Source: Desmodus rotundus (taxonomy: Eukaryota > Chordata > Mammalia > Chiroptera > Phyllostomidae). Taken from it: 64,000 bases of DNA. The stretch lies in the NCBI RefSeq assembly GCF_022682495.2, contig NC_071398.1, positions 27,903,426 through 27,967,425 on the forward strand, given 5' to 3'. Below, one piece after another: positions 32,220 through 44,800 of this stretch. Below the pieces are notes generated by a model. That model was not told the origin of the DNA. It saw only the letters and a list, made by a program, of their open reading frames with translations, and did no database searches. Every line of letters starts with the position of its first letter. The first letter of the stretch is position 1. The translations under genes were made by a program, and so were the position numbers.

Positions 32220-34370
32220 GTAGCTGCCGGCCCGTGCCCTCGGCGGGAAGAGGCCCCGAGCCGCGGGCAGGTGGGCACCAGGGCGGGCGGCGGGCGAGCT
32301 CCCGCACCCTGGCCCTGAGCGAGCGTGTGGGAGTGGGGGAGGGCGCCGGGACACGCTGCCCGGGACTAGGCCCCGAGCCTCCGCCGTCTCCGCGCGTCGC
32401 CGGCCCGAGCCTCGGTCCGCCCCGCGCCAGAGCCCGCCGGTCCTCCGCCTCGACGGAGCAGCGGACAGAGGGAGGCCGGGGCAGCTCGGAGAGGGCGTGG
32501 GAGGGGGGCGTGAAGGGGTTAACGCCCGGGCTGGACCGCGCCGACTGTGGAAATGGGGCCCTTGTCGTCGGTAGATTCAGCCTGGGGTCTTCGGGAGGCC
32601 CCCGGGGCAGCAGATCCATGCAAGCACTCCCGTGGCCTCTCTGTCCGGAGCGAGCCACCAAGATTTGGTGTTGCCCTGTTTTCCCCGGGCCCCCAAAGGG
32701 TGCTTTCTCAGCCTGATTGACCACTGCGGGCTTGCTGGTTTTCTGAGTTTTAGATTCAAGTCATTAAAGAGCAGCCTTAGGTTACTCTTGCAAAGAAAGC
32801 TCGAAATAAGTGGCCAGGACCGTACTTTTACTTGCGTGTGACATCTTTTGCACGAATCCATCGCAGCCTGGCTGACACTAACAAGGACACTAACCCTGTA
32901 CAACAGTATCTAAAGTTTAGGGGACGTTTATAATAATCCCGTAGTGAAAGAAAATAAAATGCACCTTTCGATTTTAGAGAGATGTATATGTAGAGTTTAG
33001 CTCGTTTTACCCCCTACCCCCATTACCGATACTCTGGGTAAAAATCGATATGCGATATTGTCAAACTTGTTGTAGACCGCTTATTTGTTGACATATAATC
33101 CCTAGAAATTATTACATTTTTCCACCATCTCAATGTGTTTTTTGTATTAAATATGGGGAAATGAAACAAAGTAGCTATTTGGTAAACCGGTGGCCTTTAT
33201 TAATCTTTTGGTTTCTGTTGCCCTTTTGGAAGTGGAGTCGATTTTAATAACTCTTCTAATTTTTGCGTGTTGTGGATTTTAAAACGCAAAATCTTTTTAA
33301 AAAAATTAGGTCTTTAAGGGAGTTTCAATTTCGTTAGACGTTTGGGACTTCAGTTTGCACGAGGAGTTTGCCACTTTAACTTTTTGTTCATGTGTTGTCT
33401 ACTTTTAAGTATTTAGTATAGTTCTTTGCACAAAAACGGGGCTTAGTATTTGAATAATTTTTAGAAATGTGTAATTAAAATATTATAAGCGATTTGGTAT
33501 TTCTCTTTTCCTCAACTAAAAATATTCATGTAAATAGCTTAATAAAATAAGTATGGACAGGTACAGGGTCATTGTGTAATAGAATATTCATAATGATTTC
33601 GAAATGAAATAAATATGTTTAGGCACAATTCACTTCCATTATTAGAAGCACCAATCAATGCAAAATTGACTGAGATATTAATTAGCAGTGATCATATGTA
33701 AACGTAATTGTAATTTCATTTTCATTCAGTGTCCTACTACTGTATTTATGTTTTATACAACAATATGGCCTATACTCATCTTTATAAAGTGGAAGTGGCA
33801 AAAGTTAGCTGAACATAAAACTTAGCAGCACTTTGGGGTTATTCTTTTAAAGTATGGTCTAAAGGATACCAAGTTGTAGCATGGAGAGGTTGGCAAAGGA
33901 ATAGTGTGGTTTCTCAGTTTTTTAAAAAACATAGTAATGAAGTTATATGTAATAGGATTTAATGATTTGGTCCTGCTCGAGTTAGGTTGAGCAGTTTAAT
34001 AAGTTTGTTTTATTCAGTTACCTGCTGTCCTAAGGCTCTTTCAGCCTCAAAAGCCATTCATTCATTAATTCAACAAATATTGATTGAACACTTACCCTGT
34101 GCCAAGCACCATAATATGCATATTGCTTGTTTACTATTGGGAATGACAACCAATTAAGGTTACAGTTTTAAGACTCTGTGTAGGTTATATCTTATTTTCC
34201 TACTGTTGATTGAATCCTGTTTCCTGGATTAACAGGAAACCGCAAAACTCAGGAACATTTCTAATGCCAATAGCTTTCAATATTTTAACATGCTTTGACA
34301 GTTGAATTGTAAGTACATCTTTAATTTATGGATATTTGTTGTCACAGGGTTCTGATTAAATTATTTGTGG

Positions 34371-34667
34371 TAATTAACTTCAACAGACCAGTTCTGCCTT
34401 AAACCAGAAGAAATTTTTGTGATCATCGCAGTTGTTCATGGTGAAATCCCCACAGTAGCGCTCCCTGTACCCTAATTCCATGTCGTATGGCTGCTGTTGT
34501 CTTGGTCCTCTGCAGCAGGCAGTCTTGTCGTTACCTTGCAGTAGTAGGGCCCGCACATTGTGAACTGGGGAACTTCTTGGACAGTTCTCAGCATATGGTG
34601 GAGTGTCACTCTGTTGTTGTTGCATGTCTTTATATATGGCAGTTGTGTTAGTAATTCTCAAAAATGT
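34371..34667 (-). other. Unidentified open stretch, about 94 codons, antisense in USP10 intron 1
   Basis: The - strand reads open from about 34661 to a stop after ...KAELVC near 34380. It has no ATG at its 5' end (the first codon is TTG) and is rich in Gln and Cys. Its nucleotide composition (GC-richer, exon-like) differs from the AT-rich flanks. A Ves SINE begins 25 bp upstream. I do not recognise the product. It may be a processed-pseudogene fragment, an old repeat or chance. No poly(A) tract or TSD was found around it. Confidence 0.3.
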
Positions 34668-34685
34668 CTCAAAAGAGACATTTTT

Positions 34686-34886
34686 TAAAAGATTTTATTT
34701 GTTTTTAGACAGAGAGGAGGGGAGGGAGAAAGAGGGGGAGAGAAACATCAATGTGTGGTTGCCTCTCACACACCCCCTACTGGGGACCTGGCCAGCAACC
34801 CAGGCATGTGCCCTGATGGGGAATTGAACCGGCAACCAGTTGGCTCACAGGCCAGCACTCAATCCACTGAGCCATTCCAGCCGGAG
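34686..34886 (-). repeat. Ves SINE with 18-bp TSD
   Basis: CTCAAAAGAGACATTTTT (34668-34685) and CTCAAAAGACACATTTTT (34887-34904) differ at one base and flank an antisense Ves copy (AGAGAAACATCAATGTGTGG, CCCTGATGGGG, GAGCCATTCCAG). Confidence 0.95.
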
Positions 34887-35340
34887 CTCAAAAGACACAT
34901 TTTTATTGGAGTCTCACGTAGTGAGTAGCTGAAGTAAATAAAATTATTTGAATACAGGATAGTTGGAGATACCTTTATTCCTTTGCATAGTGACAGCAAA
35001 ATACTGAAACATGTCCAAAGACTAATTATGCTATTTAAAGTTTACGAGTTGATGGTTGTTGCCTCAGTGGTTTCTACAGACCAGCAGTACAGATGAGCCA
35101 AATCCAGGGCCTCACCCTCATGCTCTGGAGCCCATCCTGTTGGGACCACAGGGTGCTGAATACAGTGAATAATAAGTGGACCTGCTTTGTTCTAAATTCC
35201 TCTCTAGAGCAGAAGTTAGGATATATATTCCAGGGCTTGCTTCTTTTTTTCTTTTTTTTTTAAATGTGGAACTGACATGATTTACTAGTATTCATGTAGG
35301 AAAACTTAGAGGACAAAAGGATTACAAAGCTTAATGATTT

Positions 35341-35491
35341 TTTAAAAAATTCTCACCCGAGGACATGCTCATTGATCTTAGAGGGAAAGGGAGGGAGAGG
35401 GAGGGAGAGAAACATTGATTGGTTGCCTCCCATATGTGCCCTGACCTGGGATAGGACAACACTCCATCTAACTGAGCCACACTGGCCAGGG
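35341..35491 (-). repeat. Ves SINE, CCTCGGGTGAGGA-tail subtype, internally shortened
   Basis: It starts with TCTCACCCGAGGACAT, the complement of the second Ves tail type, and ends CTGAGCCACACTGGCCAGGGC. CTTAATGATT repeats flank it (about 35331, 35501). At about 150 bp it is shorter than its relatives and lacks the B-box-proximal segment. Confidence 0.85.
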
Positions 35492-38132
35492 CACAAATCT
35501 TAATGATTATTTGATGCCAAGCCTAGAGGCACATATACTTTGTACATTGCTCAGAACATCGTATGCAGGTAATTGAAAAAAAGTTGTATCATCTCTACTT
35601 GAATTAGTTACATCAGGGTTATTTTTTGTGTGTGTTTTTGTTTTTACAGATTTCAGACATGTAAGTACTTGCTAATGGATCTGGTTTTTCAAGTGGCACA
35701 TTAAAGGTGGTTGCTGAGGACACTTCTTACTGATAATATATTACATATGAAAAACAGGAACAATTTTGCTTTTGAGCTTGTAATTAGACTGTTGCATTTC
35801 TATTTACTGCCACACATGCAGGAATCACTATGGCACAAAACAGATAAATGTGTTTGCAATGGAATTTATTGGCCTTTGGCCATTGGATTACTGTCGTTTG
35901 TCAGTTTAGTGCTACTTCAGCAGTGTAAATGTTCATTTCCAAAGACTTATATGTGCTTGGACTGCAGTTTTCCTGTTTATTGAAGTAATTTCCCAAAACG
36001 TCTTTCTGTGACCATTTCTGTCTGTACGGGCTGGGTTAAGAATTTGAGTAAGCATAATAAAGGTAGCCCATGGGATATACCCCATAGTATTTGTTTCAAG
36101 AATCAGAAATTGTAGAATCTATCATAAACCTAGATGTGGAGTCTTCAGAATGTAGACTTTTCAAAAGCTGACTACTTTCTACTTGAAAGCTCCTCAGCCA
36201 TAACCCAATTTTTGGCATAGGACCTGAGAAACCAGAAGCTGTCAGCCAGTTAACTCCATTCTGCTCCATGTCTTAAAAGGTGCTACGCTGTGGTTGCCTG
36301 CTGCTGTGAATAGGAGGTGAGTGAGGTGTAGAGGTAGAAGCGTCATTTGGGGCTGTGAGAGAAAGGAAATGTAGAGAATTAAAGCATGTATTCCTAGGTT
36401 TGTTCTTTCTGGCTCACTTGAGAATTGTTAGATGACAGTATACACATCATTGCCTGCCACCAAGTGTCCACGTACTTGGACCGATTGCTCTTGTGGTCTT
36501 TGCAGCTTTATTGGTTATTGTTCTTCAGATCAATTCTCAGTTTATTTTTTTGGTATCAGTTCAAGTGTCTCACAACTAGTGCGCTAGAAATGGAAGTGCA
36601 TCCTGACAGGCGGACTGGGGCCCCACTCTCCTGCTCCTTTCGTCTGTGTTTACTGGATGCACAGATCGGTATGCCCTTCCTCTCTCCTGGCAGAGTGGTC
36701 TTAAAAGTATCAAAAAATTCAACATGACAGCTCCAAACTTATATTCTCAGTGGAGCTACTGTGAAAAAATGTATGTTTAAATATTAATCAGATAATGTTA
36801 GACATAACATATCGGGTATGCCTGGCTGTAAAGAGACTGAATGTAGGAAAAACACAAATCGAGACTGCACCTGTTACTGTGGACGGCTGGCTGGGGCAGG
36901 AAGGGAGTGCCATGAGCAGTGGAGCCCCCGCCCCCACCCCAGCTGTAGTCCTTACTGAGATGCACTGGTTGCACTGGAAGTAGTGGGGAGGGCTTTTTGG
37001 ACCATTTTCTCAACTTATTCTTCTCACTGTTGACAAAAATGGAAGTTTACCATTATTGTGAATATGTGTTAGAAATACCTATTTTTATGTTTTAATGTGT
37101 TGAATGAAGCCGGGTATCAGCATACAAGGTTAATTACATTTTGCAAGCCATAGACCTTGTGAACTAGACCTGCCCAGGATCACTGAATATATGGTTCTGC
37201 ATAGGAAATTTTGATTTGCCTTTGGTCTAAGGAGGAGTTACAGTCAGTGATAATTGTTTTCAAATAAACATAGTGTCCTTTGCCCAGGATATAAGCAGTA
37301 CATTTTAATTTTTGCTACATTCTTTTAAATTTAGTCATGAACAATTAACTTGTGAATTTATTTGGTGTTCTGATAACTGTCAAGAGGATTTCTAGTGTTC
37401 TCTTTCTTTTGCATTGCTCCTCTTTAGATGGCTTATAACTCTGAAGGAGGGAAGCGATGCCTCTCTTGAGAGACTTTCATCTTACCTCTTTAAAATGTAT
37501 ACTCTCCCTGTTTCTGAAAATACCAATCTTTTTCCTTTTGATAGAACTTGTGGCAGCTTTGGGGAAATAGAAGAGAATTTGAAAATGAAGTTTAATTCTA
37601 GAGTTTTGGGAGATTCTTGCCCACTGTGGTAAAACAAACAAAAGACTTCTGTTGATATTTTAAGTAGAAATTCCCATTCAATGGCTGCCAAGATGTATAT
37701 GTTTATTTGAGACCTGGAGCAGACCTGGGTAGATCTGATAATTGGACAAGGAAGATCATTTTTGTTATAAGACACTAAGCATTGCAGTAGTTGATCGTGG
37801 AGAATGTTGTGCCGTGTATAAACTGCATGGTTATAAAAGTGCCATGGCTGGTTTGATCCTTACAGCAACTCTGTAACATGGTTACTACCATTTCATACAA
37901 GTAAAGGAAGACTCAGAAGGGTTGTGAGTTTGTCACACGGCTTTTCAGTGAGTAATCAGGGACTTAAAGCAGGCCTTTGGACTTCCAAATTCTTTGCCTT
38001 TTTTTCTTTGCCAAACTGCTTTTCTAGAAGAGACTGTTAAAAGGATAATGTGTCACCCTATGATTTCCCATAGTAATTCCTCGATGAAAGTTTATGGTGG
38101 ACAAACAAAAGAAATAAAGATTTAAATGTTTT

Positions 38133-38327
38133 GCCCTGGCTGGTATAGTTCAGTGGATTGAGTGCAGGCCTGTGAACCAAAGGGTCACTGGTTTGATTCC
38201 CAGTCAAGGCACATGCCTGGGTTGCAGGGCAGGTCCTCAGTAGGGGGTGTGCGAGTGGCAACTGATGTTTCTCTCCCTCTCTCCTTCCCTTCCCCTCTCT
38301 AAAATTAAATAAATAAAATCTTTTAAA
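38133..38327 (+). repeat. Ves SINE, the only sense copy in USP10 intron 1
   Basis: GCCCTGGCTGGTATAGTTCAG, GGTTTGATTCCCAGTC, GTTTCTCTCCCTCTC and AAATTAAATAAATAAAATC. GATTTAAATGTTTT and GATTAAAATGTTT flank it as a diverged TSD. Confidence 0.92.
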
Positions 38328-39439
38328 AAAGATTAAAATGTTTGAAGAAGTAATATGTTACTATTACTAAGTGGTACTAATTACTAAATATTGTGTGGAG
38401 TACATTTTGATATGTTATTATGTTTAAATACAAAATAAAGACATGCCATTTCTAAGACATGAAAACAATACAGAAGTATCAAAAAATATGTCAGTCTCTT
38501 CCTCTCATCATAATCTTCAGTTTGATATATGTGTCTCTGCTTTTTTCTGTTGGGCATTTTGGGGCTGCTGTTTCAGTGTATCATAATACAGTCTATTCTA
38601 ACTGAGCTGAGCTTTTTGGAGCGTCTTGTTTTAAAAATTACTGAAGGCATCTATGCAAATATAGTAAGTTTTCTTATTTTTACCCAATTTTGCCTGGGAC
38701 TGGAGCAGACACACTGGAGGTTAAAGTGGTTCATTGGGACCCAGTATACCGAGGACTGTGGAAGTACTGTAGAAATTTCTGAGTAAGAAAATGTCCAAAT
38801 GACTTTTTTCTTTAAAAGAAATTATATTTTGAAGACATTCAGCTCCTTAATTATAGCACTCATGCTCTCCAGTTTTTCCGTTGTGAAAGAGGTCTGATTC
38901 AAATTCGCTTTACTGCCTGCCAGTCACTTCTGCACTAGAGAGGATTACTGAGAGGAGAAACCTTTTGTTTGGTGGAGAGATTGGTAGGTCACCAGCCTGA
39001 GTGAATATTGGGGAATTGGGCAGTTAACCTGGCTGTTTGTTCCAGTATCTTCTCCCAAATCAGGTATTCTTCTCCTGCCCCTTTGTTTCTATCAAAATCC
39101 TGCAATGGCTGACAAGAAAGCACTCTCACCCACACCCCACCTCGGGTCCATCTCCCCAGAGACAGCCGCATTCAACCATCCACTTCTAATAAAATGCAAA
39201 ATCAGGTTCCATGGGTAGCTTTCTTTTTCGTTTGGAATCAATTTGTAGGACATCCAACACTTATTCAAAAGTAAGGCCTTTGTATCTTTCATGATTGTTC
39301 AAAGATATTTGGTGGCTGGACATTAGCAGTGTGGGGCTGAGAAGAGAATTCTTGTGCTTTAGAAGTTCAGAGTAGTGGGGAGAAAAACAGGTGAGTCCTG
39401 TTTTAGGGTGGTAATTCTTGCAACAGAGATGTGAACAAC

Positions 39440-40170
39440 ATAATCAAAAACATTTCATTCATTCATTCATTCATTCATTCAGCAAATAGTTATTTTGTGG
39501 CTCCTGTGTACCAGGCACTGAGGATGGGAGTCAGGAGCAAAAGCAGTCGTTATCCCTCTCCCAGGGAGCTTGCTGTCTAGTGGGGGAGACAGTTGCTAAC
39601 AATCACAGTAATGCATTTGTTATTCCAAACTGAGAAATGTGTCTGGAAGGAAGGGAACAGTCTGTGGGCATGCCCTGGGGAAGTCAAGGAAAGGTTCCCC
39701 AGAATGGGTGCCATAGCTGAGAGCATGAAACAGTGGTAACAGCATGTGCAGTGGCTCCGTGACTGGAGGGAGTTTGGAGCGGTTATGGAACTCAGGGAAA
39801 GCCAGTGTGCCTTAAGCTCAGTGCTGGAGATGGGAGGTAGACAGGATCCATCCAACCTTGCAGCCTTCCTTAGACATTTTTACCTGTATCCTGAGAAACA
39901 TGTGGAGGAGGGCATGACGCAGCATTTGACCACAGAACCTGGTAATCAGATTGTATTTTGGGTTCACTGTCTGACAGACCGATATAGAATAGACTCCAGC
40001 AGGGTCACAGCGGCAATAAGATCAGTAGGAGGGTTCTTGGATTTTTGACTAGGGAGTGTGTAGTAGATAGATATGGCACCGTCCAAGAGATAGTTAGGGG
40101 TAACATGGATTGAGAAGGAAGAGAGTGACTGAGTGTCAGGAGAAGCTGGAGACATGTTTCTTCTAGAAAG
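39440..40170 (-). repeat. Long L2 LINE fragment, antisense
   Basis: It starts with a pure (ATTC)n run (39456-39481), then AGCAAATAGTTATTTTGTGGC, CCAGGCACTGAGGATGGGAG and CAGGGAGCTTGCTGTCTAGTG. Body sequence such as CCTGTATCCTGAGAAACATG and TGTGGAGGAGGGCATGACGC follows in L2 order. A further antisense L2 piece lies at about 44080-44480. Confidence 0.7.
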
Positions 40171-40819
40171 GCGACATTTAGAGGGAAGCATGAGGACGAG
40201 GGAATGTTGGGGAAAACATGCAGAGGAACAATCTAAAAAACCGGCGGCATGTTTGGGAACTGGAATAGGATTGTGGCTGATTGATGTATAGAGTGAAGCG
40301 GTGGACAGGAATCGGAGGAGGGGTGAAGGACCTTGATAGTTCAAGCCAAAGACTATTTGGTCTTGTGAGCAGGTGGGTGTTTGGGAAACCACAGGTTTTA
40401 GGAAGTGGGTAGTACCATGTTGTGTTAACATTGCTGAATGAGATGATTGTACAGGGCAGTCGTGGGTTGTCAGGGGTATCACTCTTGGGGCTGTCCTCCA
40501 GATATGGGAATGTGCCCTTTGCTCGTCTCAGCACCTCAAGCATCTTAAACCCCTAAACTTTGAGGGGGAAAAGGTAGGGCATTCTTTTGGGGACATCTGA
40601 GGCAGATTAATATAAGACAAATAGACCTTGAATATTATCAGTGATAATTAGATAGAGTCTTTAGGGAAGGTCATTTGGGGACATTATTTCCTTTATTTTA
40701 TAGGAAATAATGTTGTTTAAAACAAGCAGTTGTTTCTTGATTATGCTCCTAGAAAGTAAGGAAATATGAAAAATGTATAATCTATGATATCCCACGACTC
40801 TGAGATGACTGTTAGTATA

Positions 40820-41003
40820 AGTGTGGGCAAAAGTAGGTTTATAGTTAGTATGGAGAAAGACATGCAGGTTATCATTACAGTAGCTTTATTAACTCAAAAG
40901 AATGGCACAATGGCACAATAATAATAAGACAAATACTGTAAATAAATAATAATAAAGAATAAGCTGTTCTGTGTATTCATAACTGTAAACTTGCTCACCC
41001 TTG
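40820..41003. mobile_element. Mariner-type MITE with terminal inverted repeats
   Basis: Left terminus GTGGGCAAAAGTAGGTTTAT and the complement of the right terminus (GGGTGAGCAAGTTTACAGTT) pair, and TA dinucleotides flank the element (40818-40819, 41004-41005). The centre is AT-rich and non-coding. It is 184 bp and has no transposase. Confidence 0.75.
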
Positions 41004-41290
41004 TATTTTGAAATGCTTCCCTTCAATGTCTTTTGTAGTAAATTGTAGACATTTGGGATCATTTTATATAATAGTATTTAAGGTATCCTTGGTCATGGTC
41101 TTCTCCACATGTTCTGGGTAGGGATCCTTGTGACCAGGTCCCAAGTCTGTGTTTTTGATGACTTCCATGGGTTATCTTAGCCATACTCAAGTTTCAGAGA
41201 CTCCATATGGTTTTGTCTACAGCCTTTTTCACATAATCTGTTGACCACTTTCCCATGAATGGGATTAATGAGATCAAATTTTGGACAAAA

Positions 41291-41538
41291 TTAAAAAAAA
41301 ATTTTATCCTCAGCCGAGGACATTTTTTTTTCATTGCTTTTAGAGAGAGAGGAAGGGAAAGAGAAAGGGAGCAAGAGAAACATCGATGTGAGAGAGAAAC
41401 ATCGAATGGTTGCTTCCCATACGCGCCTGGACCCGGGGACCAAACCCGCAACCCAGGTATGTGCCCTGACCGGGAATTGAACCCGAGACCTTTCGGTTAC
41501 GGGATGATGCTCCAACCAACTGAGCCACACCGGTCACT
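41291..41538 (-). repeat. Ves SINE, CCTCGGCTGAGGAT-tail subtype, well preserved
   Basis: ATCCTCAGCCGAGGACATT, CATCGATGTGAGAGAGAAAC (duplicated CATCGA motif), CCCGGGGACCAAACCCGC, GGGAATTGAACCCGAGACC (inverted B box) and CTGAGCCACACCGGTCA. The high CpG content (CCCGGGG, TTTCGGTTACGG) suggests a relatively young copy. Confidence 0.95.
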
Positions 41539-43514
41539 CTGAGAGGTGACATTATCTTATTTTAGCATTGAGTGGACTGACCTATAGAAACGGAAGCAGC
41601 TGAAAAACCTGTAAGTTTTGAAGATCCACCACATTGGGTCTTCACAATGAGATTTCAGTTTTGTTGAAGTTCATTGACTAAATGACCAGTTCCTTTTCAT
41701 CAAACATTTATTCAGCTCTTGCTGTATGCCAGGGCCTGTGCTGGAATTGTAAAGCACAATTACAGAAAACTACAGAATGTTTCCTGAAACCGTGAGGTGC
41801 TCTGCTGATAACTGCTGCGCCCCATGTCATGAAGCAGGGCCGTAATGGACAGTGCGGGGGCAGCACAGATTCACTGCAGCTCATTTTCACCGGGAAAGTC
41901 TGGTGTCCTGGAGACTTGGAGCTGCCTTTCTGATCCACCCTGAAGCCTGGTTGTGGTCACAGTCTCTTTGGGGATGTATGCACACAGCCAGCCAATTTGA
42001 CATCAGAAGTTCTCGCTGCTTTTTTGTGGTTGCTGGTCATGGATTTATCAGCTTAAGAAATTCTTGCCTCCAATTTTTCATAAACTGGTGCTAAAATAAT
42101 TACTCTTGTTTCTCTCTTGGTTCTTACAGAACTCTTGGCTTTTCCATGCCAATAACTACACAGTGAGAGTTAAGTGCCAGGAGCTTAAACTTTCTTTTTA
42201 ATCTGTGACTAGAGTTCTGTTTAGTGAGAAAGAGACGAGATAGCATTAAAAAAAAATCTTAGAAAGCGTGCTCTTCAGTTTTGGCTGGAAGCTTACCTTA
42301 CTATAACTTGAACTTGACATACAAGGATACTGTAGCAGTATTCTAGCAGTGACTAGACCTGGACACAGTTGTTGAACAAGTGAGGTTTTTTTTCTTTTTA
42401 AAGTGGACAGAAAGTAAAGTACATTGCCATTTTGTTTCTTTGCCATTGATTTCTTCTTGGGTGATAGATTTGAGTTAGCTCTGTTAATTAGTCCATCACT
42501 TCTTTATGAAAAAGGAAAGGAATCCCATGTGTGTGGTGTGCACCGTGCACTTTGAGGGCCCTGTGGCCTTCGGTGCTGTCGGTGCTCCATCTTTTCTCCT
42601 ACACTCGGTCAGCTGTTCGAGGAGGCCTCCGTTCTGCTGGGCCTGTGTGGGCCCTGTGCCCAGAGAGATGGAAGGAAGGCATGGCCCTGCTTGGCGAAGG
42701 GAACACCACGCAGATGGTTGTCTAACTAGAGCTCTGGCAGGTGCTCTCAAGTAGGAGTTCAGGAGCTTGGGAGTGATCTGATTGGCTCAGGAAGGTTTTT
42801 TTGAGTATCATGTGGTGTGGTTCTCCATTGCCCCCACCACTCAGCACAGCATCTTGCCTTAATTGTGTGTCAAATGGATAAGTTAATTGAAGGGGGGACC
42901 AGTTGAAGGAAATAAAGAGAACATCTGGTGGTTGTTCAGTGTGTTCAGGACTGCACGTGGGTTTGTTTTGGTGTTTGTGGTTCTGGCAGTGAAGAACAGG
43001 ATCACAGCATACAGAACCGTAAGGGGCAGATTTGCTTTCCACAGAAGAGCTAGGCTGCTGCTCGTGAAGTTTTCAGATTGATTATGGTTTTTGCATTAAG
43101 AATGCATGGGTGATCTCTAAGCTTCCTTTAAGGTTTTTCATAGCTTTCTTTATCTCTGTTATGTAATTTCTTAAATTCAGGTGGCTGACCTGTGTATCAG
43201 ATAATTTGGTTTCATTCTTTGGGCTGTTGTTCAAGAAATAATAGTCCTGTGATCAGAAATAATTTTTGATAGAGATAAAATGGTTTCACCATAGCTTTCC
43301 CATGCCCAGTTGGTGGGCCCCAGCAATGATCGTTTGTTGACCTGGCCAGACCATATGCCTGAATCCCCCAAATTTGAGAGCCACAGAGATGTCAGCCTTC
43401 AGGTGGAGAGCCTAACTGTGTGTCAGTGATGAACTTGGAAAGAGAACTTTGCAGTTGGCTTGCCTCCATTATTTTTTATATTTGCTACCTTTATCACCTC
43501 AGATATCCCAGCCA

Positions 43515-43975
43515 ATGTCATCATTTATTCCACTAGTTATTTTGGGGACTCAGCAACGTGCCAGGCACTGTGCATACAAAAGTGAGTAGGAACAAGTCAT
43601 CTCTGCCTAAGAGCCTCTGCTCTAGACGTGCTGCTGCCCTCTGTCCACGCGTGGCTTGCTCCCAGGCTCTTTGGGCACTCTGTTGATGGCATTTTCTCAG
43701 GGAGGCCTGCTTTACCGGCCACTTTCTAAAGTTACAGCCTGCTTCCCCCTTGCCATCTTCTTGCCGCGCTTGGTCCCCAAAGCACTTATACCTTCTGATA
43801 CCCTGCATATCTAATATTCTCACATAGTTATTTTCTGTCTCCCCTTACCAGAATGTAAGTGTAATTAGGGCAAAGATTTGTATTTTTTTTCACTGACACA
43901 TTCCCAAGGCCTAGAACATAATGTGGAACATAAGTGTTCAATAAGTATTTATTGATGACTAAATTAATGAAAGGT
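43515..43975. repeat. L2 3'-end fragments in both orientations
   Basis: Antisense L2 text at about 43520-43590 (TTTATTCCACTAGTTATTTTG, ACGTGCCAGGCACTGTGC) is followed by sense L2 3' end at 43840-43970 (AGGCCTAGAACATAATGTGG, AAGTGTTCAATAAGTATTTATTG). Confidence 0.6.
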
Positions 43976-44695
43976 ATAACACAGTTCATCTATTCACGAA
44001 GTCTATGGTTGAATGTGGAAGAGGCTAATCTACTGTTAAAATCCAAAGCGAGTAACTCAGCAGCATTTTTAGGAAAATAGTTTGCAAAGATGGGACTCAT
44101 GTGAGGAGCACTCAGCCAGCGGGGGCCAGAGAGAAGGCACTCAATGCAAGAGATCCATGTACACAGCGGCGTGGAAGTGCATGAAGACAGCTGCAGTGCA
44201 GGGCTGTATGGGGGATGTGGCAGATGAGTCTGAAGGCTTTTGCATGCTCTACTTGAGCCTTTTATCCTGAAAGGTCCTGGGAGCCTTGAAAGGCTGTTCC
44301 TAGGGACCAGAATAATCAGATTCACATTTTAGAGAAAACTCTGTGGTTTGGAGGCCAAAAGGTGAGACTCAAAGCAGGAAGACCAGTTAGGCACCTGCAG
44401 TGATCCAGGTGAGAAGTGCTGAAGGCCTTGACTCTCAGGTAGTGGCAGCAGGTGGAGGAGATGAAGGCTTTGGGATAACCAGGATCACGGGGAGCTAGGC
44501 AGCTTCATTGCAACGTATTTGTAGTAATGCATTTTCTTTTTTAATAAATAGGCTTACGTTATTTTGCCAAGTGTTTACCCCTTTGTATTGTGAATATTCT
44601 TCATTATTAAATATTTCTCTGCAGTATTATTTTTAAATACTGCACAATATTCACAGGTTCTATTTTATGCATACCAAAACAGTATTGTTTGGCAT

Positions 44696-44800
44696 TTTTT
44701 GACCCATTTTTAATTTTATTTATTTTTCTGTAATTTTTTTTCAATTACAGTTTACATTCAGTATTATTTTGTATTGATTTTAGGTGTGTGGGTCCATCTT
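44696..44800 (-). repeat. Antisense L1 3' tail
   Basis: TTTCAATTACAGTTTACATTC, AGTATTATTTTGTATTG, TTTTAGGTGTGTGGGTCC is the complement of a common L1 3' tail. It is short. Confidence 0.6.

Larger units (their letters stand above)
31950..32480 (+). promoter_or_regulatory. USP10: USP10 CpG-island promoter with NRF1 and YY1 motifs
   Basis: This is a CpG-dense region without a TATA box. Two NRF1-type palindromes, TGCGCAGGCGCA (32024-32035) and TGCGCAGGCGCG (32086-32097), are 62 bp apart. They are followed at 32130-32140 by AAGATGGCGGC, the canonical YY1 motif that in many TATA-less promoters sits just downstream of the start site. Transcription therefore probably begins at about 32105-32130, giving a 5' UTR of roughly 70-95 nt. 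The island continues about 260 bp into intron 1. The motif calls are direct; the start site is inference. Confidence 0.85.

Noticed and set aside
31733..32724. Long frames on both strands in the USP10 CpG island
   Set aside because: GC-driven; only the seven-codon exon with a consensus donor matches USP10.
38133..38230. tRNA-like A and B boxes
   Set aside because: They belong to a Ves SINE with a retroposition tail and TSD-like flanks; the cloverleaf is not preserved.
39964..40543. Antisense 172- and 121-codon frames near 40 kb
   Set aside because: They overlap an old L2 fragment and its flank, do not match L2 reverse transcriptase and show no conserved motif.
42496..42754. Overlapping 80-codon frames on both strands near 42.6 kb
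   Set aside because: A locally GC-rich patch; no recognisable protein and no splice or poly(A) context.
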